This document shows positions 42,150 to 51,170 of a DNA stretch of 58,829 bases, piece after piece. The notes below the pieces were generated by a model. It was not told the DNA's origin. It saw nothing but the letters and a program-made list of their open reading frames with translations, and did no database searches. Made by a program: the position numbers and the translations under genes. Origin of the DNA: an uncultured Lachnospiraceae bacterium (GTDB lineage Bacteria; Bacillota; Clostridia; Lachnospirales; Lachnospiraceae); the NCBI GenBank assembly GCA_947624875.1, contig CANQMA010000007.1, positions 1-58,829 of the forward strand, in the 5' to 3' direction. Each line of letters opens with the position of its first letter. Positions within the stretch are counted from its first letter, which is position 1.

Positions 42150-43366
42150 ACGAAAAGATTATTGATGAAAATGTACTGCGGACGCGCGTCATAGATGCCA
42201 TTGACATGTCGTCACAGACCGGGGACGAGCAGCTGCACGAAATTATAGACAGAGTGCTCTGTGAGTCTTTCAATGTAAAGGCGATGAGTATTTCCCAGAG
42301 ATGCCGGATCCATAAAAAAATCTTTGATTCCATCAGGGGTCTCGGCATTATTGACACATTGATGGAAGATTCCGACATTACGGAAATTATGATTAATGGG
42401 CCAAATCATATTTTTGTAGAGCGCCGCGGAAAAATAGAGCCCATTGATGGCGGGTTTCCTTCGGAGAGCAGTCTGAATAATATTATTCAGAAAATTGTAG
42501 GAAAAAACAACCGGCGGGTGAATGAGAGCCACCCTATCGTAGATACCCGGTTAGACGATGGATCCAGAGTGAATGTCGTTCTTCCGCCTGTGGCATTAGA
42601 CGGCGCAGTTGTTACAATCAGACGATTTCCGAAAAAAAGTATCTGTATGAATGATCTGATACAGTGGAACAGCATATCCAGGGAAGTGGCGGCATTTTTA
42701 CAGACGCTGGTGCTCGCCGGATATAACATTTTTGTCAGCGGGGGCACGGGCTCAGGAAAAACAACATTTCTCAATGTTCTTTCCAACTATATTCCGTCTG
42801 ATGAGAGAGTCATTACCATTGAAGATTCTGCGGAACTCCGGCTGGAGCATGTCCAAAATCTCATACGCATGGAAACCAGACAGGAAAGTGCAGAGGGAGC
42901 AGGTGAAATATCAATCAGGGATTTGATCCGCACTTCACTGCGTATGAGGCCGGATCGGATTATCGTCGGGGAAGTCCGGGGCGCAGAAACTTTGGATATG
43001 CTTCAGGCAATGAACACCGGCCATGACGGGTCGATGAGCACCGGACATGCAAATTCACCGCAGGATATGCTGTCGAGGCTGGAAACAATGGTGTTAATGG
43101 GAGTTGAAATTCCCCTGGCAGCCGTGCGGGCTCAGATTGCATCCGCAGTCGATATCATTGTCCATCTGGGAAGAATCCGGGATAAGACGAGGAGAGTTTT
43201 ACAGATTGATGAAGTGGCGGGATACCAAGGCAACCAGATTCAGTTAAATCCTTTGTACCGGTTTCAGGAGCAAGGGGTGCAAGGGGACAAAATACAAGGA
43301 AATTTTATTAAAGTACAGGAACTGAAAAATGTAGAAAAACTAAAAAAATACGGGGTGAAAAAATAA
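42146..43366 (+). CDS. Tad pilus assembly ATPase (CpaF/TadA)
   Basis: This hexameric secretion ATPase powers Flp pilus assembly. The 406-residue protein has an N-terminal helical domain (LMEDSDITEIMINGPNHIFV). The core has Walker A FVSGGTGSGKTTFLN, an Asp box ITIEDSAELRLE, His box LQAMNTGHDGSMSTGHANS and Walker B DRIIVGEVRG. All catalytic motifs are intact. ATG 42146 overlaps the previous stop (ATGA) and has GAGG upstream; the frame extends to 42119 but inside the previous gene. Confidence 0.95.
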   Translation: MNEKIIDENVLRTRVIDAIDMSSQTGDEQLHEIIDRVLCESFNVKAMSISQRCRIHKKIFDSIRGLGIIDTLMEDSDITEIMINGPNHIFVERRGKIEPIDGGFPSESSLNNIIQKIVGKNNRRVNESHPIVDTRLDDGSRVNVVLPPVALDGAVVTIRRFPKKSICMNDLIQWNSISREVAAFLQTLVLAGYNIFVSGGTGSGKTTFLNVLSNYIPSDERVITIEDSAELRLEHVQNLIRMETRQESAEGAGEISIRDLIRTSLRMRPDRIIVGEVRGAETLDMLQAMNTGHDGSMSTGHANSPQDMLSRLETMVLMGVEIPLAAVRAQIASAVDIIVHLGRIRDKTRRVLQIDEVAGYQGNQIQLNPLYRFQEQGVQGDKIQGNFIKVQELKNVEKLKKYGVKK

Positions 43367-43369
43367 CAG

Positions 43370-44101
43370 ATGATGAAAAACAAATTATCGAAAAGAGAGA
43401 CCGTTCTAACGATTTTTATACTCTCAGGTATCATGCTGACGGTTGCAAAGTTGTTTTATGGAACATTTTTTGCGGCAGTCTTCTTACTTCCTTTCATGAT
43501 TCCACTATACAAACAGAGAAAAAAGCAATTGCTTGAACGCAAAGTACAAAAATATGAAATGATGTTTAAAGACATGCTGATTGCGCTATCGGACGCTCTG
43601 AAGGCAGGATATTCCGTTGAAAATGCCATGATAGAGAGTTATCAATCCGTACAGAATTTATATGGCACGCGCAGCGAAATCTGTGCGGAAATGCGATGGA
43701 TGTTGTCACAATTGCAGCTGAATGTCCCAATCGAACTGATTTTTAAAGAATTTGCAGGCAAAACGAAACTGAAGGATGCAGTACTGTTTTATGAAATTTT
43801 TGCAGTTGCAAAAAAAGTGGGCGGCAATATGAGTATGGTCATCAAGAGTGTGACAGACAGCATTGTATTAAAGGAATCTGTCAAGGCTGAAATTGATGTG
43901 GAAATCAATGGAAAGAAAATGGAACACCGGGTAATGATGGTCATACCAATCTTTCTGATTTTGTATGTCAGCATTTCATCCAAAGGATTTCTTGATGTCA
44001 TGTATGAGACGGTTCTCGGAAAAATCATTATGAGTATCTGCATTTTAGGGTATTGTATCGCGTATTTGTGGGGAGCAAAAATTGTCTGCGTGGAGGTGTG
44101 A
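43370..44101 (+). CDS. Tad pilus inner-membrane platform protein, TadB-like (T2SSF family)
   Basis: The 243-residue protein has two N-terminal hydrophobic segments, a cytoplasmic T2SS-F domain (LIALSDALKAGYSVENAMIE, then KTKLKDAVLFYEIFAVAKKVGGNM) and two C-terminal membrane helices. It forms the membrane platform with TadC above the ATPase. It is shorter than many TadB proteins (about 300), lacking part of the N-terminal region. It starts 3 bases after the ATPase stop. Confidence 0.88.
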   Translation: MMKNKLSKRETVLTIFILSGIMLTVAKLFYGTFFAAVFLLPFMIPLYKQRKKQLLERKVQKYEMMFKDMLIALSDALKAGYSVENAMIESYQSVQNLYGTRSEICAEMRWMLSQLQLNVPIELIFKEFAGKTKLKDAVLFYEIFAVAKKVGGNMSMVIKSVTDSIVLKESVKAEIDVEINGKKMEHRVMMVIPIFLILYVSISSKGFLDVMYETVLGKIIMSICILGYCIAYLWGAKIVCVEV

Positions 44102-44107
44102 AAAATC

Positions 44108-45547
44108 ATGGTATATCAGATTGGTCTTTTCATTCTTTTTGCGGCGTACATTTTGACAGCGCTTTATAGGAGAGAAGACAGGAAGAAGATCTCTAAAAAA
44201 GAACATCGGTTATGGTTCTTATATGGCTTGTCGATGTTTTTGATAGACCGGCTGCCAAAAAAAATAATAAGGAAAAAGACGGCGGCAGGGAAAATGCTGA
44301 AAACACTCTATGTCAAAGAGAATATCCATCAGGAGCAATATTTTTATCTGGTTGAAAAAACGGCGTTGTGCCTGTGCGTTCTATTTCTTACGTGCGGAAT
44401 AGGAACGCTGGTAAGTTTTTCGGAACAGGCGCAGGCCTCGCACAAAATTGTTTCCCTGAAAAGAAAAATTAACAAAGATACCGACTATTCTTTTGTGGCA
44501 GAAAAGACCAATGGGGAAACGGAAAACATTGAGGTAACGCTCCAGAAACAGGAATTGTCTGAGGAAGAAATCCGCGCAGGGCTGGAAAAGAAAAAGAAAA
44601 AACTGCTTCAAATTTTTCTGGGAGAAAATCAATCGGCAGACCACGTTGATATGCCGTTAAATCTTGTCACAAATTTTGGAGAGGAAGATATTTTTGTCAG
44701 CTGGGAACTGGAAAACACGACGTGGGTGGACTATGAAGGAAAACTGGCGGATAACATCCCGGCAGAAGGGCAGCCGGTATCGGTCAGTGCAACCATGACA
44801 TGGAACAATGTAAATACAATTTACGAATTTATCATTTATGTATATCCGCCAAAGGTACAAAATGACCTGCAGTCAAAAATACAAAGTTACGTGAATGAAC
44901 ATGAATTAAATCAGAAAAACGTACTGCTTCCAACCAAAATTGACGGGGAAAAAATAACATATTTTGAGCTGTTTTCCAAAGTGGGCCCATGGATTCTTCC
45001 CATAGGACTGGCAGTGGCGGCGGCAGTATTTTTCTTAAGGGATCAAGATTTAAAAAAGAAAATGCAGGAGAGAAACGTTCAAATGGAACACGACTATCCC
45101 GAAATTGTAAGTCAGATTTTATTGTATTACGGCGCGGGTCTTTCGATGAAGTCCACATTTGAGCAGATTGTTGAGAACTACCGGCATGAAAAACAAAATG
45201 GCGAAAATCAATACCGGTATGTATATGAAGAATTAGAGATGGCATTAACAAAGATGAAAAGCGGAATTTCAGAAATTGTGGCAATCAATGAATTTGGCAA
45301 TCGATGCGGACAGCAGAATTATATCCGGCTTTCAGGAATTATTGAACAAAATCAAAGGCATGGAACAGCAGAACTTAAATACGCGCTCAAAGCAGAACTG
45401 AATCATGCGATGGCAGAAAGGAAAAACGGCGCATTGAAAGAGGGCAGCACAATATCGGCAAAACTGTTGGGCCCAATGGTCTTAATACTGATTATTGTCA
45501 TGATTATCATTATGGCACCGGCGTTTATGTCGATGCAATTCAATTAA
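44108..45547 (+). CDS. TadC-like platform protein with a large extracytoplasmic insert
   Basis: The 479-residue protein has an N-terminal membrane segment (IGLFILFAAYILTALY), another at about residues 85-105 (ALCLCVLFLTCGIGTLVSF), then about 185 hydrophilic residues (110-295), then a helix WILPIGLAVAAAVFFL. The canonical T2SS-F domain follows: DYPEIVSQILLYYGAGLSMK and VAINEFGNRCGQQNYIRLSG. The last helix is GPMVLILIIVMIIIMAPAF. Standard TadC is about 300 residues. The insert is Lys/Glu rich with strand-like ends (EDIFVSWELENTTWVDYEG, NTIYEFIIYVYPPK) and would face outward. Its role is unknown. Confidence 0.82.
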   Translation: MVYQIGLFILFAAYILTALYRREDRKKISKKEHRLWFLYGLSMFLIDRLPKKIIRKKTAAGKMLKTLYVKENIHQEQYFYLVEKTALCLCVLFLTCGIGTLVSFSEQAQASHKIVSLKRKINKDTDYSFVAEKTNGETENIEVTLQKQELSEEEIRAGLEKKKKKLLQIFLGENQSADHVDMPLNLVTNFGEEDIFVSWELENTTWVDYEGKLADNIPAEGQPVSVSATMTWNNVNTIYEFIIYVYPPKVQNDLQSKIQSYVNEHELNQKNVLLPTKIDGEKITYFELFSKVGPWILPIGLAVAAAVFFLRDQDLKKKMQERNVQMEHDYPEIVSQILLYYGAGLSMKSTFEQIVENYRHEKQNGENQYRYVYEELEMALTKMKSGISEIVAINEFGNRCGQQNYIRLSGIIEQNQRHGTAELKYALKAELNHAMAERKNGALKEGSTISAKLLGPMVLILIIVMIIIMAPAFMSMQFN

Positions 45548-45568
45548 TGGAAAACAGGGGGATGAAAA

Positions 45569-45739
45569 ATGAAAGAAAAAATTAAAAAATATTTTAAAGA
45601 AGAAAACGGAATGGGAGTGATCGAAATTGTATTGATTATCGTGGTATTAGTTGGACTTGCACTGATATTTAAAAATCAGATCAATGCGGTTGCAAATGGG
45701 TTATATCAATCCATAAAGGAACAGGTGCAGGAATTTTGA
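45569..45739 (+). CDS. Flp-type pilin (Flp1 family)
   Basis: This 56-residue protein is the probable major pilin subunit. The leader MKEKIKKYFKEENG is followed by MGVIEIVLIIVVLVGLALIF: cleavage after Gly14 leaves Glu at position +5, the rule for prepilin peptidase substrates, and the hydrophobic helix and short amphipathic tail match Flp pilins. AGGGGG lies 7 bases before the ATG. It sits between tadC and the large DUF5702 gene. The prepilin peptidase is at 48476. Confidence 0.92.
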   Translation: MKEKIKKYFKEENGMGVIEIVLIIVVLVGLALIFKNQINAVANGLYQSIKEQVQEF

Positions 45740-47610
45740 TTGGGAAAATGAAAGGAAGCGTCACGATTTACTTCAGTATCATTCTGGTATCTGTTTTAGT
45801 GCTGGTCAGCGTGATTTCTGAAAGCGCAAGAGTCAATGTAATACAGGCTGAGAGTAAAAACTTTACAGTGATGGCAGGAGAATCGGTTTTGGCAGGTTAC
45901 GCCAGACAAGTGCTGAAAGATTATGGAATATTACTTGTATGGGAAAATCAGCCGATTGAGGAACAGGTTAAGACATCCATACAGGCTAATATAAACATGG
46001 CAGACCTTGAAGGACCGGGAACAAATTTTATGAACACAGACGTGGCAGAAGTCACGTCGAATTCAAAACAATACATAACAGAGAATGGGGGAAATGCGTT
46101 TGTAAATCAAATTTTGAAATCCATGACATACGGCGGAGCAATCGAAGCGGCGGACACACTGATTACAGAAATGAACAACATGGAAAATCATCAGGAAGTT
46201 AAATTAAATGCGGGTGATGCCATAGATATAGTTGATAAAAAAGATGAGAATGTTCAGAAACTTGTGACAGAGGCGTATGCAGAGATTGACTCAATAAAAC
46301 AAATCAAACGGTTAAAAACGTTATATGAAAAAGCACAAAAGGATTGCCAGAGCATAAGGGCGATGAAAAGTACTTCATCAAAAGAACTGAAAGAGAAGGT
46401 TTCAGACTTTCATAAGACTTCAGAAAAAATCGATGTTTTCTTAGAAAAAAGGAAAAAGAAAATCGATCAAGCAATGTCCTCTATCACGAAGTATATGGAA
46501 GAGAAAAAACAAATTTTGGAAGAAACCGGTCAAACTTTTGAAGGAAAAGATTTGATGGAAGAAAATCTGGAAGTATTAAACAATATCAAGGAAAAAATAC
46601 AGGAGAATAAAAATCTTTTCGTTTCTAATTGTTCAGGAACATCCAAAGAAGATAAAAATACGTTTGTTGCCTATGTCTCAAATGTCGGTGAAATCATAAC
46701 GCAGTTCCAAAAACTAAAAAGGAATACCGTCACAAAAAAAGATAAGAAAAATCAATCTCTATATGAAAGAGCAAAAGCGCTTCTAACAGACAGCGTATTA
46801 GCGCTGGTAGTAGAAGATGTTTCAAAACTGTCGACCAATACAGTTTCCGACCCGGGTCTGCCATCAAAAAAGGAAAAGGAAAAAGAAAGTCCGCTCATAC
46901 GGTCAATTAAAAATAAGGCATTGCTTACACTTTATGATTCGACAGTGTTTGGAAACTATACGGAAGAAAAAACGGACACTGCACTCAAATATGAGGTGGA
47001 ATATCTGATGCATGGAAAAGATAATGATAAAGAAAATCTGTTAAACACCGTGGAACAGCTGGTAGGGATGAGAAACATTCTTAATGCCGCTTATCTGCTG
47101 ACAGACACACAGAAGATGTCAGAAATCAAAGCGACAGCGCTCTCGGTGGCTGCTGCATTGGCCATGCCCTTTTTAGAACCAATGATTCAGGCGGTTCTCG
47201 TAGAGGCTTGGGCGTTGGCAGAAGCTGTTTCTGACGTTAAGGAATTGCTTCGTGGAGAAAAGGTTGCGCTGATAAAGACCAAGGCTTTATGGCGCACCGA
47301 TTTGCAAAGTTTGTCTGCTGCGGAAAATCATTCCGGCGCAAAGGGACTTACCTATATGAATTATTGTCAGCTTTTATTGATGACAGGGGATTATCAGAGT
47401 ATTCTCTTTCGAATGATGGACTTAATACAAATGAATATTCAAAAAAGATATCAGCCATCCTTTCAGATGGCGCAGTGTGTGACTTCCGTGCATGTCACCG
47501 CAGTTTATCAGATACAGCCAATGTTTACGGCGCTGCCGTGGTGTATTCGTCTCTTGAGCAATGACCGGCAGTCCTATCGGTATCAAGTGTCCTATCAAAA
47601 TGAATATTAA
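45736..47610 (+). CDS. DUF5702 domain-containing Tad-associated surface protein
   Basis: The 624-residue protein has a TadE/TadG-like N-terminal helix (GSVTIYFSIILVSVLVLVSV), an extracellular portion with long Lys/Glu-rich coiled-coil-like stretches (about 200-300), and a hydrophobic segment near 475-500 (ALSVAAALAMPFLEPMIQAV). DUF5702 proteins are found in Gram-positive Tad loci, probably as minor pilins or assembly factors. The TTG start overlaps the flp stop (TTGA); ATG 45748 is an alternative with a weaker upstream site. Confidence 0.75.
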   Translation: MIGKMKGSVTIYFSIILVSVLVLVSVISESARVNVIQAESKNFTVMAGESVLAGYARQVLKDYGILLVWENQPIEEQVKTSIQANINMADLEGPGTNFMNTDVAEVTSNSKQYITENGGNAFVNQILKSMTYGGAIEAADTLITEMNNMENHQEVKLNAGDAIDIVDKKDENVQKLVTEAYAEIDSIKQIKRLKTLYEKAQKDCQSIRAMKSTSSKELKEKVSDFHKTSEKIDVFLEKRKKKIDQAMSSITKYMEEKKQILEETGQTFEGKDLMEENLEVLNNIKEKIQENKNLFVSNCSGTSKEDKNTFVAYVSNVGEIITQFQKLKRNTVTKKDKKNQSLYERAKALLTDSVLALVVEDVSKLSTNTVSDPGLPSKKEKEKESPLIRSIKNKALLTLYDSTVFGNYTEEKTDTALKYEVEYLMHGKDNDKENLLNTVEQLVGMRNILNAAYLLTDTQKMSEIKATALSVAAALAMPFLEPMIQAVLVEAWALAEAVSDVKELLRGEKVALIKTKALWRTDLQSLSAAENHSGAKGLTYMNYCQLLLMTGDYQSILFRMMDLIQMNIQKRYQPSFQMAQCVTSVHVTAVYQIQPMFTALPWCIRLLSNDRQSYRYQVSYQNEY

Positions 47611-47683
47611 GGGGAGGGAGGCAGGGAGATATGCCCTTTTTCAGCCTGCAAAATGTGATGACAGGTAAAAATATATAGAAAGG

Positions 47684-48475
47684 TTGCGATTTTCTCCAAG
47701 TATTATGACCAATTCTAAAAACAAAAAAATAACAAAAAGAAAAAGGGCGTATCTCCCTGCCTTGCATGGCAGTATTTCTTTAGAAGCGGCGGTTGTTGGC
47801 ACAATGTTTCTTTTAATCGTCTTATATCTGCTCAGTATATTGCTGATGATGGGAACCGTCTTTCATAAACAGATGTTTTTCGATCAGATCTCAAAAAAAC
47901 TTTCCAAAGCTGTTTATTATGTTACAGTGGCTGATCAGATTACGGATGAGACGGAATTCCTAAAGGAGGAAAAAGAAAAAATCAGGAAACTTGCGCAGGA
48001 GAGTAAAAATTCCGGTTTTAATCTGCAAGAGGCAATCTATGATCATGGCTATATTGATATCAAGGGATTTTATCCGCTGGAACTTCCCTTTTGGAAACGG
48101 TTTCTTTTCATTCGGCAGCGCTCCAGAATCAAGGATTGGACGGGAGCAGATATCAGTCAGCCGGAGCAGATTGTCTATATTACCAAAACCGGAACCGTTT
48201 ATCATAAATCAAAAGAATGCAGCCATTTAAAATTACATATTCAGCGCGCAGAATATAGGGAGATTTCAGCAATGAGAAATCAAAATGGAGAAAAATATAC
48301 TCCATGTGAAAAATGCGTTAGAGGAACATTGAATGAATTTTCAAATTTATTTGTAACAACGGATGGAAATCGGTATCATACGACGCTGCAGTGTTCAGGC
48401 ATCTCCAGATATATCATTGAAATCAGCATAGACCAAGTGGGAGATAAAAAACCTTGCAGCGAATGTGGAGGGTAA
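47684..48475 (+). CDS. TadE-like pilin-related protein with two Cys/His repeats
   Basis: The 263-residue protein starts with a basic N-terminus and a TadE-type helix (GSISLEAAVVGTMFLLIVLY). The outer part ends in two related motifs: YHKSKECSHLKL...YTPCEKC (about 181-218) and YHTTLQCSGIS...KKPCSEC (about 234-262). Each gives Y-H-x4-C followed by P-C-x-x-C, like Ada-type small metal-binding modules. It may bind zinc or form disulfides. The TTG start follows AGAAAGG directly; ATG 47705 is the alternative, and both leave the helix intact. The prepilin peptidase gene follows at once. Confidence 0.72.
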   Translation: MRFSPSIMTNSKNKKITKRKRAYLPALHGSISLEAAVVGTMFLLIVLYLLSILLMMGTVFHKQMFFDQISKKLSKAVYYVTVADQITDETEFLKEEKEKIRKLAQESKNSGFNLQEAIYDHGYIDIKGFYPLELPFWKRFLFIRQRSRIKDWTGADISQPEQIVYITKTGTVYHKSKECSHLKLHIQRAEYREISAMRNQNGEKYTPCEKCVRGTLNEFSNLFVTTDGNRYHTTLQCSGISRYIIEISIDQVGDKKPCSECGG

Positions 48476-48901
48476 ATGATTTATTTAGTTTGGGTTCTTA
48501 TTTTTGTAGCAGGATGTCTTTTTTCTGATCTGAAAGAAAGAAAAATATATTTATGGTGGTGTATTGCCAATGCATTGGCAGGAAGCTGCGCAAATTTCAT
48601 TTTCAGAGATCATTCTTTTGGGGATTTGGCGTTTGGAACTGTCATTGGATGCAGTTTCATATTAATTGGAATTCTGACAAAAGAAAAAATTGGCATTGGA
48701 GACGGCGTGATTATTTTAACGATTGGACTCATCGCCGGCGGATTCGTTAGTTTCTCCGTTACAGTTTGGGCTTTTGTAATCTGTACGCTATGTTCCATGG
48801 GGTTTATGCTCTTTTTAAAAAAGTCCTGGCATTCCAGCATCCCCTTTACGCCGTATGTATTGATTGGAAGCGTCATTACTTTGTGGCTTCAAGAATGGTA
48901 A
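48476..48901 (+). CDS. Prepilin peptidase (TadV/CpaA type)
   Basis: This aspartic membrane protease cleaves Flp and TadE-like prepilins. The 141-residue protein has several hydrophobic segments with the two catalytic Asp motifs: first in CLFSDLKERKIYLWW (residue 19), second in the GxGD motif KIGIGDGVIIL. The short form without the N-methylation domain is standard for Tad systems. It begins directly after the previous stop. Confidence 0.93.
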   Translation: MIYLVWVLIFVAGCLFSDLKERKIYLWWCIANALAGSCANFIFRDHSFGDLAFGTVIGCSFILIGILTKEKIGIGDGVIILTIGLIAGGFVSFSVTVWAFVICTLCSMGFMLFLKKSWHSSIPFTPYVLIGSVITLWLQEW

Positions 48902-48917
48902 AGGAGGAGTTTAGCTA

Positions 48918-49346
48918 ATGAAGAAAAAGATACAAGGTCAAATAACAATGGAAGCGGCAATTGTAATTCCCATTGTGCTGATGATGGTCGTGGGACTGAT
49001 TGGCATGGTCTTATACAGCCATGATGCGCTTGCGATTACAGCATATGTTTATGGGACGGCAAATGACCATATTAATGAAGGAACGGAAATCTTACAAAAA
49101 TCTTTAGAAGAAAATATCAACAGGGTACCCCTGTTTATCATCCGTCCGGAAATTGAAACAGAGAAAAAAACGGACAGCATTTGTATCAGGATTCAAGGAA
49201 AAAGCAAGAGCAGTTTAAACTGGATGGACAAACTTGTAAGCGAATCGTACCATCCCGATGCAATTACAATAGAACAAAATATGTCTGATGAGATCATTTA
49301 TATTTCACAGACAATTTTAAATCAGATGGAGAAGAAGGAGGCTTAA
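48918..49346 (+). CDS. TadE-like minor pilin
   Basis: The 142-residue protein has a short basic start, then GQITMEAAIVIPIVLMMVVG, the TadE hydrophobic helix with Glu near +5 of the expected cleavage after Gly. A hydrophilic outer domain follows. AAGGAGGAG precedes the ATG. Its stop overlaps the DUF6382 start by one base. Confidence 0.82.
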   Translation: MKKKIQGQITMEAAIVIPIVLMMVVGLIGMVLYSHDALAITAYVYGTANDHINEGTEILQKSLEENINRVPLFIIRPEIETEKKTDSICIRIQGKSKSSLNWMDKLVSESYHPDAITIEQNMSDEIIYISQTILNQMEKKEA

Positions 49347-50203
49347 TGGAAGTAGTATATAGGAAAAATAATATGGAAAGTTTTATGATTATAACTCCTG
49401 AAAATCTAAACGAACAGGATTATAAACTTCAAATGGTATTAAATAATCATATTAAAGGGCTGGTGCCGGTTACGGTTAAAATGCTTGATAATCAAAATAA
49501 ATTGTATTATGACACAACCGCTTTGATTTCGTTAAAATCTTTGTATGCGGCGAAAAAAATAAGCGGAGAAGACATTCTCCAATTTCTGGAAGCATTCAAA
49601 CGATTATCTGAAAATCTGCGGGAATATCTATTGGATTACAGGAATATTATGTACGATTTGGATTACATCTTTGTAAGAGAACCGGATGGACAGTTTTTCT
49701 TTTGTTATGACGCGCAGGGAGATTCCAATTTAAACAAGTGCGCAAAGTTCTTTGACAGCCTGCTGGAATATGTGGATTATGAAGATAAGAAAGCAGTAGA
49801 AATTGTTTACGGAATCCAGCGCATTGTGGCGGGTGGAACTTTTACGCTGCAAAATATATGGGAACTGCTCCAGAGGCAGGATGAAACGGAAGAGGAACCC
49901 TTAGAAGAGCAGAGAGAGATACAGAAAGAATTTATAGAGTTTCCGGAGGAGTTTGTAGAACCGACAGAGAAAAAAGAATTTGGAAAGCAGCTCAAAAAAA
50001 TCTTAGGGAAATGGGGAAAAAAATTGAGAAGAAAGGAGACTTTTGAGCCGCAGGATCCCATGCAGGATTTTTTTGCAAAACAAGATCAAAAAGAAGTTCT
50101 GCGGATGCCTCTGAATTATAAAAGCGTCCGTTTGGAAAAGCCGATTGTCATTATCCCCGGAGCAAACCCATATATCATTAAGGATAGCGGTGAGAGGAAT
50201 TAG
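49346..50203 (+). CDS. DUF6382 domain protein, apparently without FHA domain
   Basis: The 285-residue protein has an N-terminal domain of about 165 residues (ENLNEQDYKLQMVLNNHIKG, then LYYDTTALISLKSLY and GQFFFCYDAQGD) of the DUF6382 type, found last in Tad loci of Lachnospiraceae. Relatives usually carry a C-terminal FHA domain. Here an acidic then basic linker (190-240) leads to only about 45 residues ending VIIPGANPYIIKDSGERN, too short for FHA. It has no signal or membrane helix and is probably a cytosolic regulator of the pilus machine. Confidence 0.72.
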   Translation: MEVVYRKNNMESFMIITPENLNEQDYKLQMVLNNHIKGLVPVTVKMLDNQNKLYYDTTALISLKSLYAAKKISGEDILQFLEAFKRLSENLREYLLDYRNIMYDLDYIFVREPDGQFFFCYDAQGDSNLNKCAKFFDSLLEYVDYEDKKAVEIVYGIQRIVAGGTFTLQNIWELLQRQDETEEEPLEEQREIQKEFIEFPEEFVEPTEKKEFGKQLKKILGKWGKKLRRKETFEPQDPMQDFFAKQDQKEVLRMPLNYKSVRLEKPIVIIPGANPYIIKDSGERN

Positions 50204-50297
50204 GGCAGAGCAGATTTAAAGCGGGAAAGAATTTTCAAGTGGAGTAACCGGTATAGAAGTGATAAAATAAAAATATCAACGGAGAAAGGGGTATATT

Positions 50298-51023
50298 ATG
50301 GACGAGAAGATACTTCAATTAAAAGAAATCATTGACCGCAGTGACAATATTGTATTCTTTGGCGGCGCCGGAGTTTCCACAGAGAGCGGGGTTCCTGATT
50401 TTAGAAGTGTGGATGGATTGTATCATCAGCAATATGATTATCCGCCGGAGACTATTTTGAGCCATACATTTTATCAACAGAATCCAGATGAATTTTACCG
50501 GTTTTACCGAAATAAGATGTTGTTTCCACAAGCCAGGCCAAACAATGCACACAGAGCGCTGGCTGAATTGGAACGGATGGGGAAATTAAAAGCAGTCATT
50601 ACACAAAACATTGACGGGCTGCATCAGGCGGCAGGAAGCAGAGAAGTTTATGAATTACATGGAACAGTGCATAATAATTATTGCGAAAAATGCCGCAAAA
50701 AGTATTCTCTGGAAGATATTTTAAATTCTTCCGGCGTGCCGAAGTGTACTTGTGGAGGGACGATTAAACCGGATGTCGTATTATATGAAGAAGGACTGGA
50801 CCAGAAAACAATCCAAAAATCCGTTCAGGCGATTGCTTTGGCGGATGTGCTGATTGTAGGCGGAACCTCTTTGGCAGTTTACCCGGCGGCAGGACTTATT
50901 GACTATTTTCAGGGAAATCATTTAGTTTTAATCAATAAAAGTACAACATCAAAAGACGCGAGAGCAGATTTGGTCATTCATGATGCGATTGGTCAGGTTT
51001 TGAGTCAGGTTGTGGAACTCTGA
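50298..51023 (+). CDS. cobB: NAD-dependent protein deacylase (sirtuin)
   Basis: The enzyme removes acetyl or longer acyl groups from lysine using NAD. The 241-residue protein has the Rossmann motif FFGGAGVSTESGVPDFRS, TQNIDGLHQAAGS, the catalytic His in YELHGTVHNNYC, and a zinc set C-x2-C...C-x-C (YCEKCRKKY, PKCTCGG). Its length and motifs fit the class U or III bacterial sirtuins. It has its own ribosome site (GGAGAAAGGGG) and may be independent of the Tad operon 95 bases upstream. Confidence 0.95.
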   Translation: MDEKILQLKEIIDRSDNIVFFGGAGVSTESGVPDFRSVDGLYHQQYDYPPETILSHTFYQQNPDEFYRFYRNKMLFPQARPNNAHRALAELERMGKLKAVITQNIDGLHQAAGSREVYELHGTVHNNYCEKCRKKYSLEDILNSSGVPKCTCGGTIKPDVVLYEEGLDQKTIQKSVQAIALADVLIVGGTSLAVYPAAGLIDYFQGNHLVLINKSTTSKDARADLVIHDAIGQVLSQVVEL

Positions 51024-51170
51024 ATATTTTTTTAAGAGATTGCCGTCAAAGATGTTGAAAGGCTGTTATTTTTGTCACTAAAAATAGTGATTTCAGTACA
51101 GCGTTTTGACAAAATCAAACATCCCCCTTGTGCTATGATCGGAGAGAAAGAACAAGAAGGGGGAGGTTTC

